Notes: generated from the letters alone by a model not told the origin. DNA of 45,155 nucleotides from Planctomycetota bacterium (GCA_016872595.1 VGZJ01000012.1:1-45155); one strand, 5' to 3'. Shown: positions 1 through 8,962, numbered from the stretch's first letter. Numbers and translations: made by a program.

Positions 1-25
1 CCTTCCAGTCGTAGAATGTGGTCGT

Positions 26-96
26 GTGGGGCACGGCTGTGGTCCCGAACCGTTGGAGGTAAGAGACCGATAGTTTAGGCCCAGCCGTGCTTCACA
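26..96. repeat. Imperfect inverted repeat upstream of the first small ORF
   Basis: Positions 26-40 and 82-96 are complementary at 13 of about 15 bases, around the perfect core GCACGGCTG / CAGCCGTGC, with a loop of about 41 nt. It lies in the 142-base leader before the first ORF. It could be the terminator of an upstream gene outside the window or a leader structure. No U-tract follows, so its function is unknown. Nothing else is recognisable in 1-142. Confidence 0.4.
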
Positions 97-142
97 CACT
101 ACACGCCCGTTAACCTCCACCCGCAAGCAACGGAGGTGGGAC

Positions 143-400
143 ATGCGCACGACGATTCTGGCCTGTGCGGTGCTCACAATCGGCGCGGCCCCGGTGCCGC
201 AGCGGTTGCCGCTCGCGCTGCCCCCGCGCGCCGCCGACCCCGATGCGTCGCCCATACTCATCGGGTACGGCCACGAGGAGCCGGGCCGCACTTCAACGAT
301 GACGGTGCTGCGGATCGGCGTGCGCAACGGCAAGGTCCGGCCCGACGAGTGGACCGGCCTCAAGTTCTGGCCGAACGCGCTCATCGGATGGCACAAGTAG
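143..400 (+). CDS. Small putative secreted protein, unknown
   Basis: This is an 85-residue ORF. The start ATG follows a strong ribosome site (GGAGGTGGGAC, about 6 nt spacing), which is the main reason to believe it. The N-terminus is signal-peptide-like: MRTT, then a short hydrophobic stretch ending near AAPVPQ. The middle carries a GYGHEEPGRTSTMTVLRIGV segment and the end is rich in Trp (WTGLKFWPNALIGWHK). I recognise no family. It could be the surviving N-terminal part of a longer secreted protein, because the remaining residues look like the middle of a domain, but no continuation in another frame was evident. It stands alone, about 120 bases before the Asp-box protein. Confidence 0.5.
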   Translation: MRTTILACAVLTIGAAPVPQRLPLALPPRAADPDASPILIGYGHEEPGRTSTMTVLRIGVRNGKVRPDEWTGLKFWPNALIGWHK

Positions 401-520
401 CGGTTGTGCCGGTCATAGCGGTTCGCTGTTCCCTACCTCTTCCAGGTTAGCGGTTGGAATCGCTCGTTCGCGGTTTAAGATGGGCAATCTGAGCCGTTTT
501 CACCGCCACGAGTCGCACCC

Positions 521-3500
521 ATGAGCCGCGTTTGCCTCGCGCTGGTCGTTGCCTGCGCGTTCACGTCGTTCGCACGCGCCGACGAGCCGAAGGAGTTCGC
601 GGCGGCGAAGTATCGGTTGGTCGGGCCGTTCGCCGGCGGGCGCGTCGCTCGCGCGTGCGGCGTGCCCGGCGATCCACTCACCTACTACGCGGCCACCGCC
701 AGCGGCGGCGTGTGGAAGAGTTCCGACGGCGGGCTGACGTGGAAGCCCGTCTTCGACGATCAACCCACCAGCAGCATCGGCAGCATCGCGGTCGCGCCGA
801 GTGACCCGAACGTCGTGTACGTCGGCACCGGCGAGGCGAACATTCGCGGCAACGTGTCGCCGGGCGCGGGCCTCTTCAAAAGCACCGACGCGGGCAAGAC
901 GTGGAAGCACGTCTGGAAGCAAGTCGGGCAGATCGGCACCGTCGCGGTTCACCCCAAGAACCCGGACGTCTGCTTCGCGGCGGTGTTGGGTCACGCGTTC
1001 GGGCCGAACAGCGAGCGCGGGGTCTACCGCACGAAGGACGGCGGCAAGACGTGGGATCGCGTGTGCTTCAAGAACGACGAGACCGGCGCGAGCGACGTCG
1101 TGATCGATCCGACGAACCCGCGCGTCGTGTTCGCCGGGTTCTGGCAGACGCGCCGTCGCCCGTGGGAGCTGACCAGCGGCGGCCCCGGTTCCGACCTGTT
1201 CGTCTCGCGCGACGGCGGCGACACGTGGGAATCCTTCAAAGCGCCGAAGGGCAAAGAGAAGAACGGCCTGCCCGAAGGTATCTGGGGCCGCGTCGGGTTG
1301 GCGGTCGCGCCGTCGAACGGGCAGCGCGTGTACGCACTCATCGAAGCGGAGAAGGGCGGTCTGTTCCGCTCCGACGACGGCGGCGAGAACTGGAACCTCG
1401 TGAACGACACGCGCCCGCTGCGCCAGCGCGCGTGGTACTTCAGCACGCTGACCGTTCACCCGACGAACGCCGACACCGTGTTCGCCCCGCAGGTTCCGCT
1501 GCTCAAGAGCACGGACGGCGGCAAGAGCTTCGGCCAGATCGCGAAGGAACTGCACAGCGACCACCACGATATCTGGATCGACCCCAAGAACCCGAACCGG
1601 ATGATCGACGCCCACGACGCCGGCGTCGCCATCACCACCGACGGCGGGAAGACGTGGGCCACGCCCGCGCTGCCGATCTCGCAGTGCTACCACGTCAGCG
1701 CGGACACGCGCACGCCGTACCGCGTCATGGCGTGCATGCAAGACCTCGGCAGCGCGAGCGGGCCGAGCCGGTCGCTTAAGACCGGCGGCATCGGTCTCGG
1801 CGACTGGCACAACGTCGGGGGCGGCGAAGCGGGCTACGCCTTCGCCGATCCGACTGACCCGGACATCGTGTACGCCGGCGAGTACGGCGGCATCATGACG
1901 CGCTACGACCACAAGACCGGGCAGGCGCGGAACATCACCGTCAACCAGATCAACCCCAGCGGCATCGACCCAGCGAAGATGAAGTACCGGTTCCAGTGGA
2001 CCGCGCCGATCCTCATCTCGAAGCACGACCCGAAGACCGTGTACCACGCGGCCAACGTGCTGTTCCGCACCCGCGACGGCGGCCAGAAGTGGGAACAGGT
2101 GACGGGCGACCTGACCCGCAACGACAAGCAGAAGCAGCAGTGGAGCGGCGGGCCGATCACCGGCGACAACACCGGGGCCGAAATCTACTGCACCATCTTC
2201 GCGCTCGCCGAGTCGCCGCTGCAAAAGGGACTGCTGTGGGCGGGAACGGACGACGGCCTCGTTCACGTCTCGCGCGACGAGGGCAAGACGTGGACCAACG
2301 TGACCGCGAACGTGCCCGACCTGCCGGACTGGGGCACCGTCACCTGCATCGAGGCCAGCCCGCACGCGGCCGGCACCGCGTTCCTTGTCGTGGACAACCA
2401 CCGCATGGACGATTACCGGCCGCACGTCTGGAAGACGACCGACTTCGGCAAGACGTGGGCGAAGATCACCGACGGCCTCGACGCCGGCACGCACGCGAAG
2501 GTGGTGCGCGAAGACCCGGCGGTAAAGGGCTTACTCTACCTCGGCACCGAACGCGGCGTCATGGCCTCGCGCGACGCGGGCAAGACGTGGGCGAGCCTGC
2601 AACTGAACCTGCCCACGGTCCCGGTTCACGACCTCGTCGTGAAGGGCAACGACCTGATTGTGGGCACGCACGGCCGCGCGATTTGGATCCTCGACGACCT
2701 CACGCCGGTTCGCGACACCACGCCCGCGATCACCAAGAAGCCGGCGCACCTGTTCGCGGTGAAGCCGGCGACGAAGTGGTACACGACGTGGGGCGGGCCG
2801 ACGCGCGAGTTCAGCACCGGCACCAGCAGCGACAACCCCGACGCCGGCGCGGTCGTCTGGTTCCAACTGCCCGCGGACTTCAAAGGCGAAGTGACCATCG
2901 AGGTACTCGACGCGAAGGGCAACATCATCGCGAAGGCGAAGGGCACTCTGAGCGGGGGGCGTCAGCCCCCTGTGCCCGACGAAGACGACGACAAGAACAA
3001 CGACGGCCCGCCGAAGCGCAAGCTGGAGCCGAAGCCCGGCCTGAACCGCTTCGTGTGGGACCTGACCCACGACGGCGCGACGGTCATTCCCGGCGCTCCC
3101 GCCGACATGGGCGCGCCCGGCGCGCGCGTCCCGGTCGCGCCCGGCACCTACACCGTGCGCCTCACGGTCGGGGCACAGAAGCTCACACAAACGGTCGCCG
3201 TGAGCGCCGACCCGCGCTGGATCGACCGCGCCGCGAAATCCCTCTCGCCCAACGAGCGCATCAAGATCGAGGCCGGCGGCGGCGTGCTGCCCGAAGAGGC
3301 CGCGGTCGCGGGGCTGGCTTCGCAACAAGAACTCGCGCTGAAGGTGCGCGACACCATCACAGAGCTATCGGAAGCCGTGCTGCGGATGCGCGCGATCAAG
3401 AAGCAGATCGACCTGCGCAAAGACCTTCTCAAAGACCGCGACGACGCCAAGCCGTTACTGAAGGGCACCGAGGCGCTGGCGAAGAAGCTGGACGCCATCG

Positions 3501-3814
3501 AGGAGAAACTGCACAACCCGAAGGCCAAGATCGGCTACGACATCTTCGCCGCGAAGGGCGGGGCGATGCTCTATTCGCAGTTCACATGGCTACTGGCGAA
3601 CCTGACTGACACCGACGGCAAACCGACCGCCGAACAAGAGCGCTTGACCGGCGCGCTGCGCGGCGAACTGGCCGGGTTGCTCAAACAGCTCGACGGCGCG
3701 ATCAGCGGCGACCTCGCGAAGCTCAACACCGACGCGAAGGCGCTGGGCGTACCGGAACTGTACGTGCCGCCCGTAAAGAAGCCGGAGCCGAAGAAGAAGG
3801 ACGAGAAGAAGTGA
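521..3814 (+). CDS. Secreted Asp-box / VPS10-like beta-propeller protein
   Basis: The protein has 1097 residues and a short signal peptide (residues 1-20, ending near SFARA). The first ~740 residues carry at least ten BNR/Asp-box motifs of the S/T-x-D-x-G-x-T-W type (SSDGGLTW, STDAGKTW, TKDGGKTW, SRDGGDTW, TTDGGKTW, SRDEGKTW, TTDFGKTW, SRDAGKTW and others). These are the loops of sortilin/VPS10-type or sialidase-type propellers. A C-terminal part (about 780-900) looks like a FlgD/Ig-like beta-sandwich (VTIEVLDAKGN, APGTYTVRL), then comes a helical, charged tail ending in KKPEPKKKDEKK. It is predicted to be exported. The role is unknown; such proteins are often annotated as glycosyl hydrolase or VPS10 domain protein, but no catalytic residues can be assigned. 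A dispersed GC palindrome lies inside the coding frame at 2950-2973. The gene converges on the WD40 gene, with a 16-base gap. Confidence 0.9.
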   Translation: MSRVCLALVVACAFTSFARADEPKEFAAAKYRLVGPFAGGRVARACGVPGDPLTYYAATASGGVWKSSDGGLTWKPVFDDQPTSSIGSIAVAPSDPNVVYVGTGEANIRGNVSPGAGLFKSTDAGKTWKHVWKQVGQIGTVAVHPKNPDVCFAAVLGHAFGPNSERGVYRTKDGGKTWDRVCFKNDETGASDVVIDPTNPRVVFAGFWQTRRRPWELTSGGPGSDLFVSRDGGDTWESFKAPKGKEKNGLPEGIWGRVGLAVAPSNGQRVYALIEAEKGGLFRSDDGGENWNLVNDTRPLRQRAWYFSTLTVHPTNADTVFAPQVPLLKSTDGGKSFGQIAKELHSDHHDIWIDPKNPNRMIDAHDAGVAITTDGGKTWATPALPISQCYHVSADTRTPYRVMACMQDLGSASGPSRSLKTGGIGLGDWHNVGGGEAGYAFADPTDPDIVYAGEYGGIMTRYDHKTGQARNITVNQINPSGIDPAKMKYRFQWTAPILISKHDPKTVYHAANVLFRTRDGGQKWEQVTGDLTRNDKQKQQWSGGPITGDNTGAEIYCTIFALAESPLQKGLLWAGTDDGLVHVSRDEGKTWTNVTANVPDLPDWGTVTCIEASPHAAGTAFLVVDNHRMDDYRPHVWKTTDFGKTWAKITDGLDAGTHAKVVREDPAVKGLLYLGTERGVMASRDAGKTWASLQLNLPTVPVHDLVVKGNDLIVGTHGRAIWILDDLTPVRDTTPAITKKPAHLFAVKPATKWYTTWGGPTREFSTGTSSDNPDAGAVVWFQLPADFKGEVTIEVLDAKGNIIAKAKGTLSGGRQPPVPDEDDDKNNDGPPKRKLEPKPGLNRFVWDLTHDGATVIPGAPADMGAPGARVPVAPGTYTVRLTVGAQKLTQTVAVSADPRWIDRAAKSLSPNERIKIEAGGGVLPEEAAVAGLASQQELALKVRDTITELSEAVLRMRAIKKQIDLRKDLLKDRDDAKPLLKGTEALAKKLDAIEEKLHNPKAKIGYDIFAAKGGAMLYSQFTWLLANLTDTDGKPTAEQERLTGALRGELAGLLKQLDGAISGDLAKLNTDAKALGVPELYVPPVKKPEPKKKDEKK
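2950..2973 (+). repeat. Dispersed GC palindrome, copy 1, inside a CDS
   Basis: The 24-base element reads GAGCGGGGGGCGTCAGCCCC followed by CCTGT. Near-identical copies occur at 24691-24715 (minus strand) and 41692-41714. Its core pairs GGGGGC with GCCCCC. Here it is translated as LSGGRQPPV (residues about 810-818 of the Asp-box protein), just before an Asp-rich linker, so it appears to have been accommodated in frame in a flexible region. Confidence 0.8.
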
Positions 3815-3830
3815 CCGCGGGCCGCGCGCG

Positions 3831-4751
3831 TTACAAATCCCAATCCCACACCGCGACCTTGCCGAGTTCGCCCATCGTCGCGGCGAGGTGCCCGTCGGGG
3901 GAAAAGGCCGCGCACCCCACCGGGCCGATCTTCCAATCGAAGGTGCGCGCCGGCTTCCACGTCGTCGTGTCCCACGCCGTCAGTTCGGGCGTGTTGTTGG
4001 CGACCAGCACCCAGCGCCCGGACGGGTGCAGGGCCACGTCGCGCACGTCCTTCTTCGAGACCGGCGTGCGGCGCGGCGGTGCGTCCGAGTCGAGCGCCCA
4101 TTCCTACACCGACCGCGCCGTGAAGCCGATCACGCGCGCGTTGTCCGGTGTGATCGCAATGTCGGTGAGGGTGCCGCGCGGCGAGTCTTTTCCGTCGACC
4201 GGGCGCTCGCCCAGCACCTCGCCGGTGTCCGCGTCGCGCTGCACGAAGAACGTGCGGTACGGGTTCGACGGGTCTTTGCGGTCGCGGCGCTGCACGAGCG
4301 TGAGGACGCGCCGGTCGTCCGCGAACGCGGCCAGCGCCTCGTAGGAGTCGCGGTTCAGCGCGCTCGCCCTCTTCACTTCGGCGGCCCAAACGGAGCGCCA
4401 CTTGCCGCGGAACCGCTTCCAGCCGGTGAGGAGGAACGGGTTGTACGCGAACATCCGGTCGCCGGCCGGGGTGAACGCGAGGCCCCGAATCCAGCGGCCG
4501 TTCGCCTCCGGCAGGGTGCGCAGGATCGCGCCGTCCGGGGCGAGGGTGTGCAGGTCGTTGTCGCGCGGGGCGTACAACTCGTCCGAGCCCGGGTGCCACT
4601 CGGCCGGCCCCAGTAAGGTCTCTTCGTCGTAAGGCTTTACGCGCGCACGATCCGCCAAGTCCCACACCTCATCCGAAACGACGAGGAACCGCCCGCCGTG
4701 CGCGAACCGCAACCGCAACTCGCCGTAATTCTGGGTGCGCAGGACGAACAC
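3831..4751 (-). pseudogene. WD40-repeat protein broken by an in-frame TAG
   Basis: Read as one frame this is about 306 residues. It has a GTG start at 4751 preceded by GGAGG at about 6 nt. The frame is interrupted by one TAG at 4104-4106, after residue 215. The same frame continues for 91 residues to TAA at 3831. Both halves read as WD40 blades: RWIRGLAFTPAGDRMFAYNP and TDIAITPDNARVIGFTARSV before the stop, then VRDVALHPSGRWVLVANN and GPVGCAAFSPDGHLAATMGE after it. The resumed frame makes a chance downstream ORF very unlikely. A CAG-to-TAG change is the simplest origin. The first 215 residues could still be made, but the propeller would be incomplete. There is no signal peptide, so it is probably cytoplasmic. 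It is the last gene of a minus-strand run. Confidence 0.8.
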
Positions 4752-4785
4752 CGTGAGGCCTCCGTGAAGAACGTTCGTCGGGCCG

Positions 4786-5553
4786 TCACTCCGGGCGCGG
4801 GCGGCGCGCGTAGGCCTGTTTGTACCGCCGGTAGAACAGGAACACCACTGCCGGCCCCAAGGCGACCAGCATCACGAGTATGCCGATACCGATACCGATG
4901 CCGGTGCCGAACCCGGCGCAGCAGTAGCCCCGCTGCCGCACCACCATGTGCATCGGAATCGCGACCAGAAGCTCCAGCGCGCTGCCGGTCAGCAGTGCCT
5001 TGGACACCCGGCCCGCGAACCGCTCCGGGCTGAGGTGTAGAGACATGACGCCGAACAGGACCGCCCACCCGACCCACACCAACGGCAGCGCGACCCAGAT
5101 CGCCGTCAGCGCGGTGTTTTCTTCCGCGCCGGCGTTCTTGCCGCCGAACGCGAACTCGTGCGCGGCGAAGCCGAACCCGAGGAACAGAAGCGCCGCGAGC
5201 GTCGCCGAAGCGAGGAGCGGGAGCCAGATGGACCGCTGGGTGTTCGGGAGGTCGCGGGCGGCGCGAACCGGGATGGCGATCAGCGACGCCCCGCACGCCG
5301 ACAGCACGGCGGCGTACAGCAGCGTCGCGCCGAACGTGCCGAGATTGCCACTGAAGAAGCCGGCCACGACCGGGCCGAACGTGAGCGCGCCAACGAGCAG
5401 CACGTACGCGCCGACGATCATGTGTACCCACACGGGCCGGCGCACCGCGGGCCGCTCGCTCCACGGGACCGGGGCGGACAGCGCTGTGCCGCATTGGGGG
5501 CACTCGACCGACTCGGCCGGAGCCTGAAACTCGCACGTCGGGCACACGGGCAT
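4786..5553 (-). CDS. Zinc-ribbon multi-pass membrane protein
   Basis: The protein has 255 residues. I chose the ATG at 5553 because it is followed at once by a typical zinc ribbon, CPTC-(11)-CPQCGTAL (residues 4-22). The longer upstream frame reads through the end of the LRR gene and lacks protein-like character. About six hydrophobic segments follow (near 40-65, 72-95, 108-125, 145-168, 190-205 and 215-240), with a Gly/Ile-rich stretch and a basic tail (FYRRYKQAYARRPRPE). The N-terminal ribbon plus membrane domain is a common planctomycete architecture of unknown function. It sits 34 bases after the LRR gene and 34 bases before the WD40 gene, so co-transcription is likely. Confidence 0.8.
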   Translation of the reverse strand: MPVCPTCEFQAPAESVECPQCGTALSAPVPWSERPAVRRPVWVHMIVGAYVLLVGALTFGPVVAGFFSGNLGTFGATLLYAAVLSACGASLIAIPVRAARDLPNTQRSIWLPLLASATLAALLFLGFGFAAHEFAFGGKNAGAEENTALTAIWVALPLVWVGWAVLFGVMSLHLSPERFAGRVSKALLTGSALELLVAIPMHMVVRQRGYCCAGFGTGIGIGIGILVMLVALGPAVVFLFYRRYKQAYARRPRPE

Positions 5554-5587
5554 CGCCAGAGACCTCTGCGGAACGGGCCGAAAAGGG

Positions 5588-6189
5588 TCACACCGCGTCG
5601 GCTTGCAGTTGGGGCAGCTTCTTGCGGAGGCGCTCGACCCCGCGCGGCGTGACGCCGGACCCGGTCCAGAACTGTTGCTTGAGGGTCGTGAGGGTTTCGA
5701 GGCTCTCAAGCCCCTCGTCGGTGACGGCGGTTTCGTGGATCGAGAGCATGTCCAGATTTGTCAGGCGCGCGACCAGCGGCATCCCGGCGTCTGTGACGCG
5801 CGTGCCGCCGATGTTCAGTTTCTGGAGGCCCGTCAGCCCCGCGAGGTGGCGCAGCCCGTCGTTGCCGATCTTCGTGTAGTCGAGGATCAGCACGCGCAGC
5901 GACGGCATGCCCGCGAGCGCCGCCATGCCGGTGGAGGTCAGTTTCGAGTTGGTCAGGTAGAGCGTGTGCAGTTGCATCCAGTTGGACAGGTACGCCAACC
6001 CCGCGCCGGTGACGAGGGTGCCGAGCAGGTCGAGCGATTGGGCGTCCGTGAGCGGCGCGAGCGCCGCCAAGTTCGCGTCCGTCATGGGCACGTTGTCGAG
6101 GTTGATCTCCCACGACAGCCCCTGGTCCCTTCGATGCGCCCGCCGAAGTTCTTCACGGCCGTGACCGCCCGCCGCGCTGTGGTTCTCAT
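5588..6189 (-). pseudogene. Leucine-rich-repeat protein with a one-base frameshift
   Basis: The start is ATG at 6189, with GGGAG about 7 nt upstream. The N-terminus reads MRTTARRAVTAVKNFGGRIEG, then the frame is lost at a G run (plus-strand CCC at 6127-6129). Adding one G gives GGRIEGDQGLSWEINLDNVP running directly into the long downstream frame (MTDANLAALAPLTDAQSL and on). That frame has about six LRR units of the T-x-V-T-D-x-G-L type (TLVTGAGLAYLSN, SKLTSTGMAALAG, TKIGNDGLRHLAG, TRVTDAGMPLVAR, TAVTDEGLESLET). The restored protein is about 200 residues. Translation could restart at the ATG at 6091 to give a 167-residue form, but no good ribosome site is visible. The cause is either a homopolymer sequencing error or a real recent frameshift. 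Confidence 0.75.
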
Positions 6190-6250
6190 GCCGCTCCCTG
6201 TTGGTGAACGCGAAACCGATTCACTTCCGCCGCGAGGTCGAACGCGCCGC

Positions 6251-6616
6251 TCAGTGCCGTGAACGGCGCTCAACGATCCGCACCAGATGCTTGCGGCCCG
6301 ATGCCAGTGCTGCCGCGAGAACGTCCTCCGGGCACTCGGGCAAGTGGACGATGTCGGCCATGATCGCCCCGCCCATACTGTCGTCCGGGTCGGCGGCTCC
6401 TAACTCGTACAGCGCCGCCGCTGTTTCTGCGGTCAGCGGTCGGTGCGCGGCTAGGAACGTACGAAACGCTCCGTATCGGTAGTGCTCCGTATTGTTGTCT
6501 TCACCCTTGTTCCACTCCGCAGTGAGTCGGTCCATCACGGAGCCATCGACCACTCCGAGCGCGAACCACGCCGGAGTGAAACCGAGCACCTGCGCCAACC
6601 CCGTCGAATCTGGCAC
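6251..6616 (-). CDS. Hypothetical protein
   Basis: The protein has 121 residues. The GTG start is preceded by an excellent ribosome site (GAGGAGGAG), which supports it as a real gene. It is acidic to neutral and mostly helical in character, with alanine-rich stretches (FLAAHRPLTAETAAALYELG, CPEDVLAAALASGRKHLVRI). It has no signal peptide or membrane segment. I recognise no family; the style resembles small cytoplasmic HEAT-like or ankyrin-like helical proteins, but that is only an impression. It starts 12 bases after the stop of the transglutaminase-esterase gene, so the two are almost certainly in one transcript. Confidence 0.65.
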   Translation of the reverse strand: MPDSTGLAQVLGFTPAWFALGVVDGSVMDRLTAEWNKGEDNNTEHYRYGAFRTFLAAHRPLTAETAAALYELGAADPDDSMGGAIMADIVHLPECPEDVLAAALASGRKHLVRIVERRSRH

Positions 6617-6628
6617 GGCTCCTCCTCC

Positions 6629-8710
6629 TCACTTCCCCTCGACCGTGACTTCGACCTCCGCGTCGAACAGCAGGCCCGGGTCGCCGCGGCCGGCGAGCGT
6701 CTTCAGCAGGGTGGCGACCGTGCGCGGGGCCGGGCCTTCGTACAGCGTCTTGCCGTTCTGCTTCACCACGACGGGTTTGTCGAGGTCGGCCGTGCGGTCG
6801 TCGAAGCGGACCAGCAGTTTCGACACCTTCTCCGCGCTCGTGACGTCCACCGTTTGTCCGCTGCGGTTCGCGATCACCAGCGCGTCGCCCTTCGCGTCCT
6901 TTGGCGGGACCGCGAGCCAGTACGAGCGGTCGTGAACGGCCCCGGTCTGCTTCCACACCACCTTGTCCGGCACCGGGTTGCGGGTGAACTTCGCCATCCA
7001 CGGCAGGGCGACCTTGTCTTCGAGGTACATCCAGTGGCCCTTGCCCTCGTGAATCTTCACGAAGTGCTCGTACCCCTTCGGGTCGCCCTTGCGGAGCGCG
7101 GTCAACTTCTCGCCGTACTCCTTGCCCACGCCGTTGCGGTTATAGTCCTTGTCGTTCGCGCCCACTTGCAGGGCGAACGGGACGTTGCGCAGCGACAGCA
7201 TGGAGACGCCGTTGGGGTGGCCGGCCATCATCGCGGCGGCGGCCCAGTGGTCGGCCATGCGCGGCCCGATCTGGTAGACGCCGTCGCCGCCGGCCGAGTA
7301 CCCGAGGACGTACACGCGGTTCGGGTTCACGCCCTCGATCACGATCAGGTCTTCGATGAGCCGCGCGAACATGCGGTCGATGTGCCCCTCGTGCCAAAGG
7401 TTCCACGTGTTGGTCGGCGCGCGCGGCGCGAGGTAGATGCCCTCGTCCACCGTGTACAGCTTCTTCTGGTTCTCCCACTGCTCGTCATTTTTGGCCTTCG
7501 TCGTGCCACCGCCGCCGTGCAGCGAGATGTATAGGCTCCACCCGTCCTTCGGCTTCTGCCCGAAGGTCTTGTATGCGAAGGGCATCTCAAGGTTGCCGTC
7601 CTTGATGAGCCGGTTCTTCACCTCGTCGGCGCGGTCCTTCTTGATGAACTCGGCGTGCGCGGTCCAGATCGCCTCGCGCGCGGCTGCTGCGTCGGCCTTC
7701 GTTAGCGGGATCTTGGCGAAGTTCTTAGTCGCGAGGTCGGCGAGCGGGGTCTTGGCGTCGAGCGCGGCTTTCAGTTCTTTGAGCGCGCCGGCGGACTTGG
7801 CCTCTTCCGCTTTCGCGTCGGGCGCGGCGGCCTTCGCGTAGCGGTCGGTGACGTTCTCGGCCGGCACGCTGGCGTTTCGCGGTGCCCACACCAGCGGGAA
7901 GTGTTGCTTGCCCTTCTTGAAGCTGGCCGCGTAGATGGCGTGTTCGGGCACGTCCTTCTTGGCCTGACTCGCCGCGCCCACGAACCACCCGCGATCGAGG
8001 CCGTTCGGGTCTGGCTCGCACGCCCCGGTGAAGTGCCAGCCCTTGTCCCACACTTCCACCCACGTGTGGTTGCCGCGCTTGTCCACCCACAGCGGCGTGC
8101 CCACCAGCCGCGCCGGGACGCCAACCGCTCGGCACGCATCGGCCAGCACGATGCTCAGGCCGGTGCAGCTCGCCTTGCCCGTCTCGATGGACTCCTTCGG
8201 GCTCTGGTTCGGGGCTTTGCGCTGCGTCGAGTAGCCCAGCTTCAGTTTCTTGAACAGCTCCTTGTTGAGCACCTGCACGGCCTCGGTCGGTGTCTTACAG
8301 CCCTTCACGAGGGGCAGGCACAGTTCGTAGAACTCTTTGCGCCACGGGTCGCGCTTCTCGTCGATGTTCGCGTACGGCAGCACGTCGTTGAGGAACAGTT
8401 CTTCGGGCACGTCTTTGCCCCACGGCAGTTCCTTGCGGGCCTTGTACGCGAGATCGACGTTGGTCAGCAGGAACTCGGCGCTGAGCGAAGTGAGGTCGCC
8501 GTCGGGCATGTTCTCGACGAGGAACGCCATGCCCTTGCGCTGATCTTTCGGCACGTCGGTGAGCGCCTTCTCGATCTCCTTGCGATTGTCCTTCGCGCGA
8601 ACGAGCGCCCGCTCCGCGTCGTCGGCCCACCACTTCTCGGCGGCGCGGGCGGGAGACGAGAACGCGACGAGTGCGATGAGAGCAACGGGAACGAAGGCGC
8701 GGCGGGGCAT
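6629..8710 (-). CDS. Exported transglutaminase-like / esterase two-domain protein
   Basis: The protein has 693 residues with a signal peptide (1-23, ending SPARA). The N-terminal half carries a transglutaminase-like fold with the triad visible: Cys182 in GKASCTGLS, His215 in GNHTWVEVW and Asp234 in GACEPD. The second half is an alpha/beta-hydrolase of the PHB-depolymerase/esterase type. It has an oxyanion loop HGGGG (398-402), nucleophile Ser472 in GYSAGGDG, a likely acid Asp520 or Asp522 in VGANDKD, and His559 in GKGHWMY. A beta-rich tail of about 100 residues follows. The substrate is unknown; the two activities could act on a cell-surface protein or ester-linked polymer. RBS: AGGA about 10 nt before the ATG. 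The gene lies 66 bases downstream of hemP on the same strand. Confidence 0.85.
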   Translation of the reverse strand: MPRRAFVPVALIALVAFSSPARAAEKWWADDAERALVRAKDNRKEIEKALTDVPKDQRKGMAFLVENMPDGDLTSLSAEFLLTNVDLAYKARKELPWGKDVPEELFLNDVLPYANIDEKRDPWRKEFYELCLPLVKGCKTPTEAVQVLNKELFKKLKLGYSTQRKAPNQSPKESIETGKASCTGLSIVLADACRAVGVPARLVGTPLWVDKRGNHTWVEVWDKGWHFTGACEPDPNGLDRGWFVGAASQAKKDVPEHAIYAASFKKGKQHFPLVWAPRNASVPAENVTDRYAKAAAPDAKAEEAKSAGALKELKAALDAKTPLADLATKNFAKIPLTKADAAAAREAIWTAHAEFIKKDRADEVKNRLIKDGNLEMPFAYKTFGQKPKDGWSLYISLHGGGGTTKAKNDEQWENQKKLYTVDEGIYLAPRAPTNTWNLWHEGHIDRMFARLIEDLIVIEGVNPNRVYVLGYSAGGDGVYQIGPRMADHWAAAAMMAGHPNGVSMLSLRNVPFALQVGANDKDYNRNGVGKEYGEKLTALRKGDPKGYEHFVKIHEGKGHWMYLEDKVALPWMAKFTRNPVPDKVVWKQTGAVHDRSYWLAVPPKDAKGDALVIANRSGQTVDVTSAEKVSKLLVRFDDRTADLDKPVVVKQNGKTLYEGPAPRTVATLLKTLAGRGDPGLLFDAEVEVTVEGK

Positions 8711-8776
8711 GGCGCAGTTCCTGCGTGGGAGAGCGGGTGCGATGAGTTTAACATAGCGGCCCGCGGCCCGCGCGCG

Positions 8777-8962
8777 CTACTTCTGCAAGATGAGCTTGCC
8801 GCGGCGGGTGATGCGCAGGCGGTAGCGCACGCCGTCGAGTTCGATCCACACCTCGCGCCGGCCGCCGAACAGCTCGTCGGCTTTCAGCACGCGCTCCGAT
8901 TCGTCCGCGGGGGCGTCGGTGCGGTCGCCCGTGTCGTCGGTGTCGGCGGCGGTGTCGCTCAT
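8777..8962 (-). CDS. hemP: Hemin uptake protein HemP
   Basis: The protein has 61 residues. The start ATG at 8962 was chosen because the longer frame upstream runs through the intergenic promoter region. The N-terminal ~25 residues are acidic and low-complexity (MSDTAADTDDTGDRTDAPAD). The C-terminal ~35 residues match the HemP family pattern: LFGGRREVWIELDGVRYRLR followed by ITRRGKLILQK. Family members are small proteins tied to heme uptake; in Burkholderia HemP acts as an activator of the heme receptor gene. The gene is divergent from the DUF1559 operon and shares with it a Fur-like palindrome at 9104-9120, in keeping with iron control. No TonB heme receptor is visible in the window. Confidence 0.85.
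   Translation of the reverse strand: MSDTAADTDDTGDRTDAPADESERVLKADELFGGRREVWIELDGVRYRLRITRRGKLILQK

Noticed and set aside
500-2494. A 664-codon open frame on the minus strand opposite the Asp-box gene
   Set aside because: It is an antisense shadow in high-GC DNA: Arg/Ala/Val-rich, no domain, no ribosome site, and the plus-strand frame carries clear Asp-box repeats.
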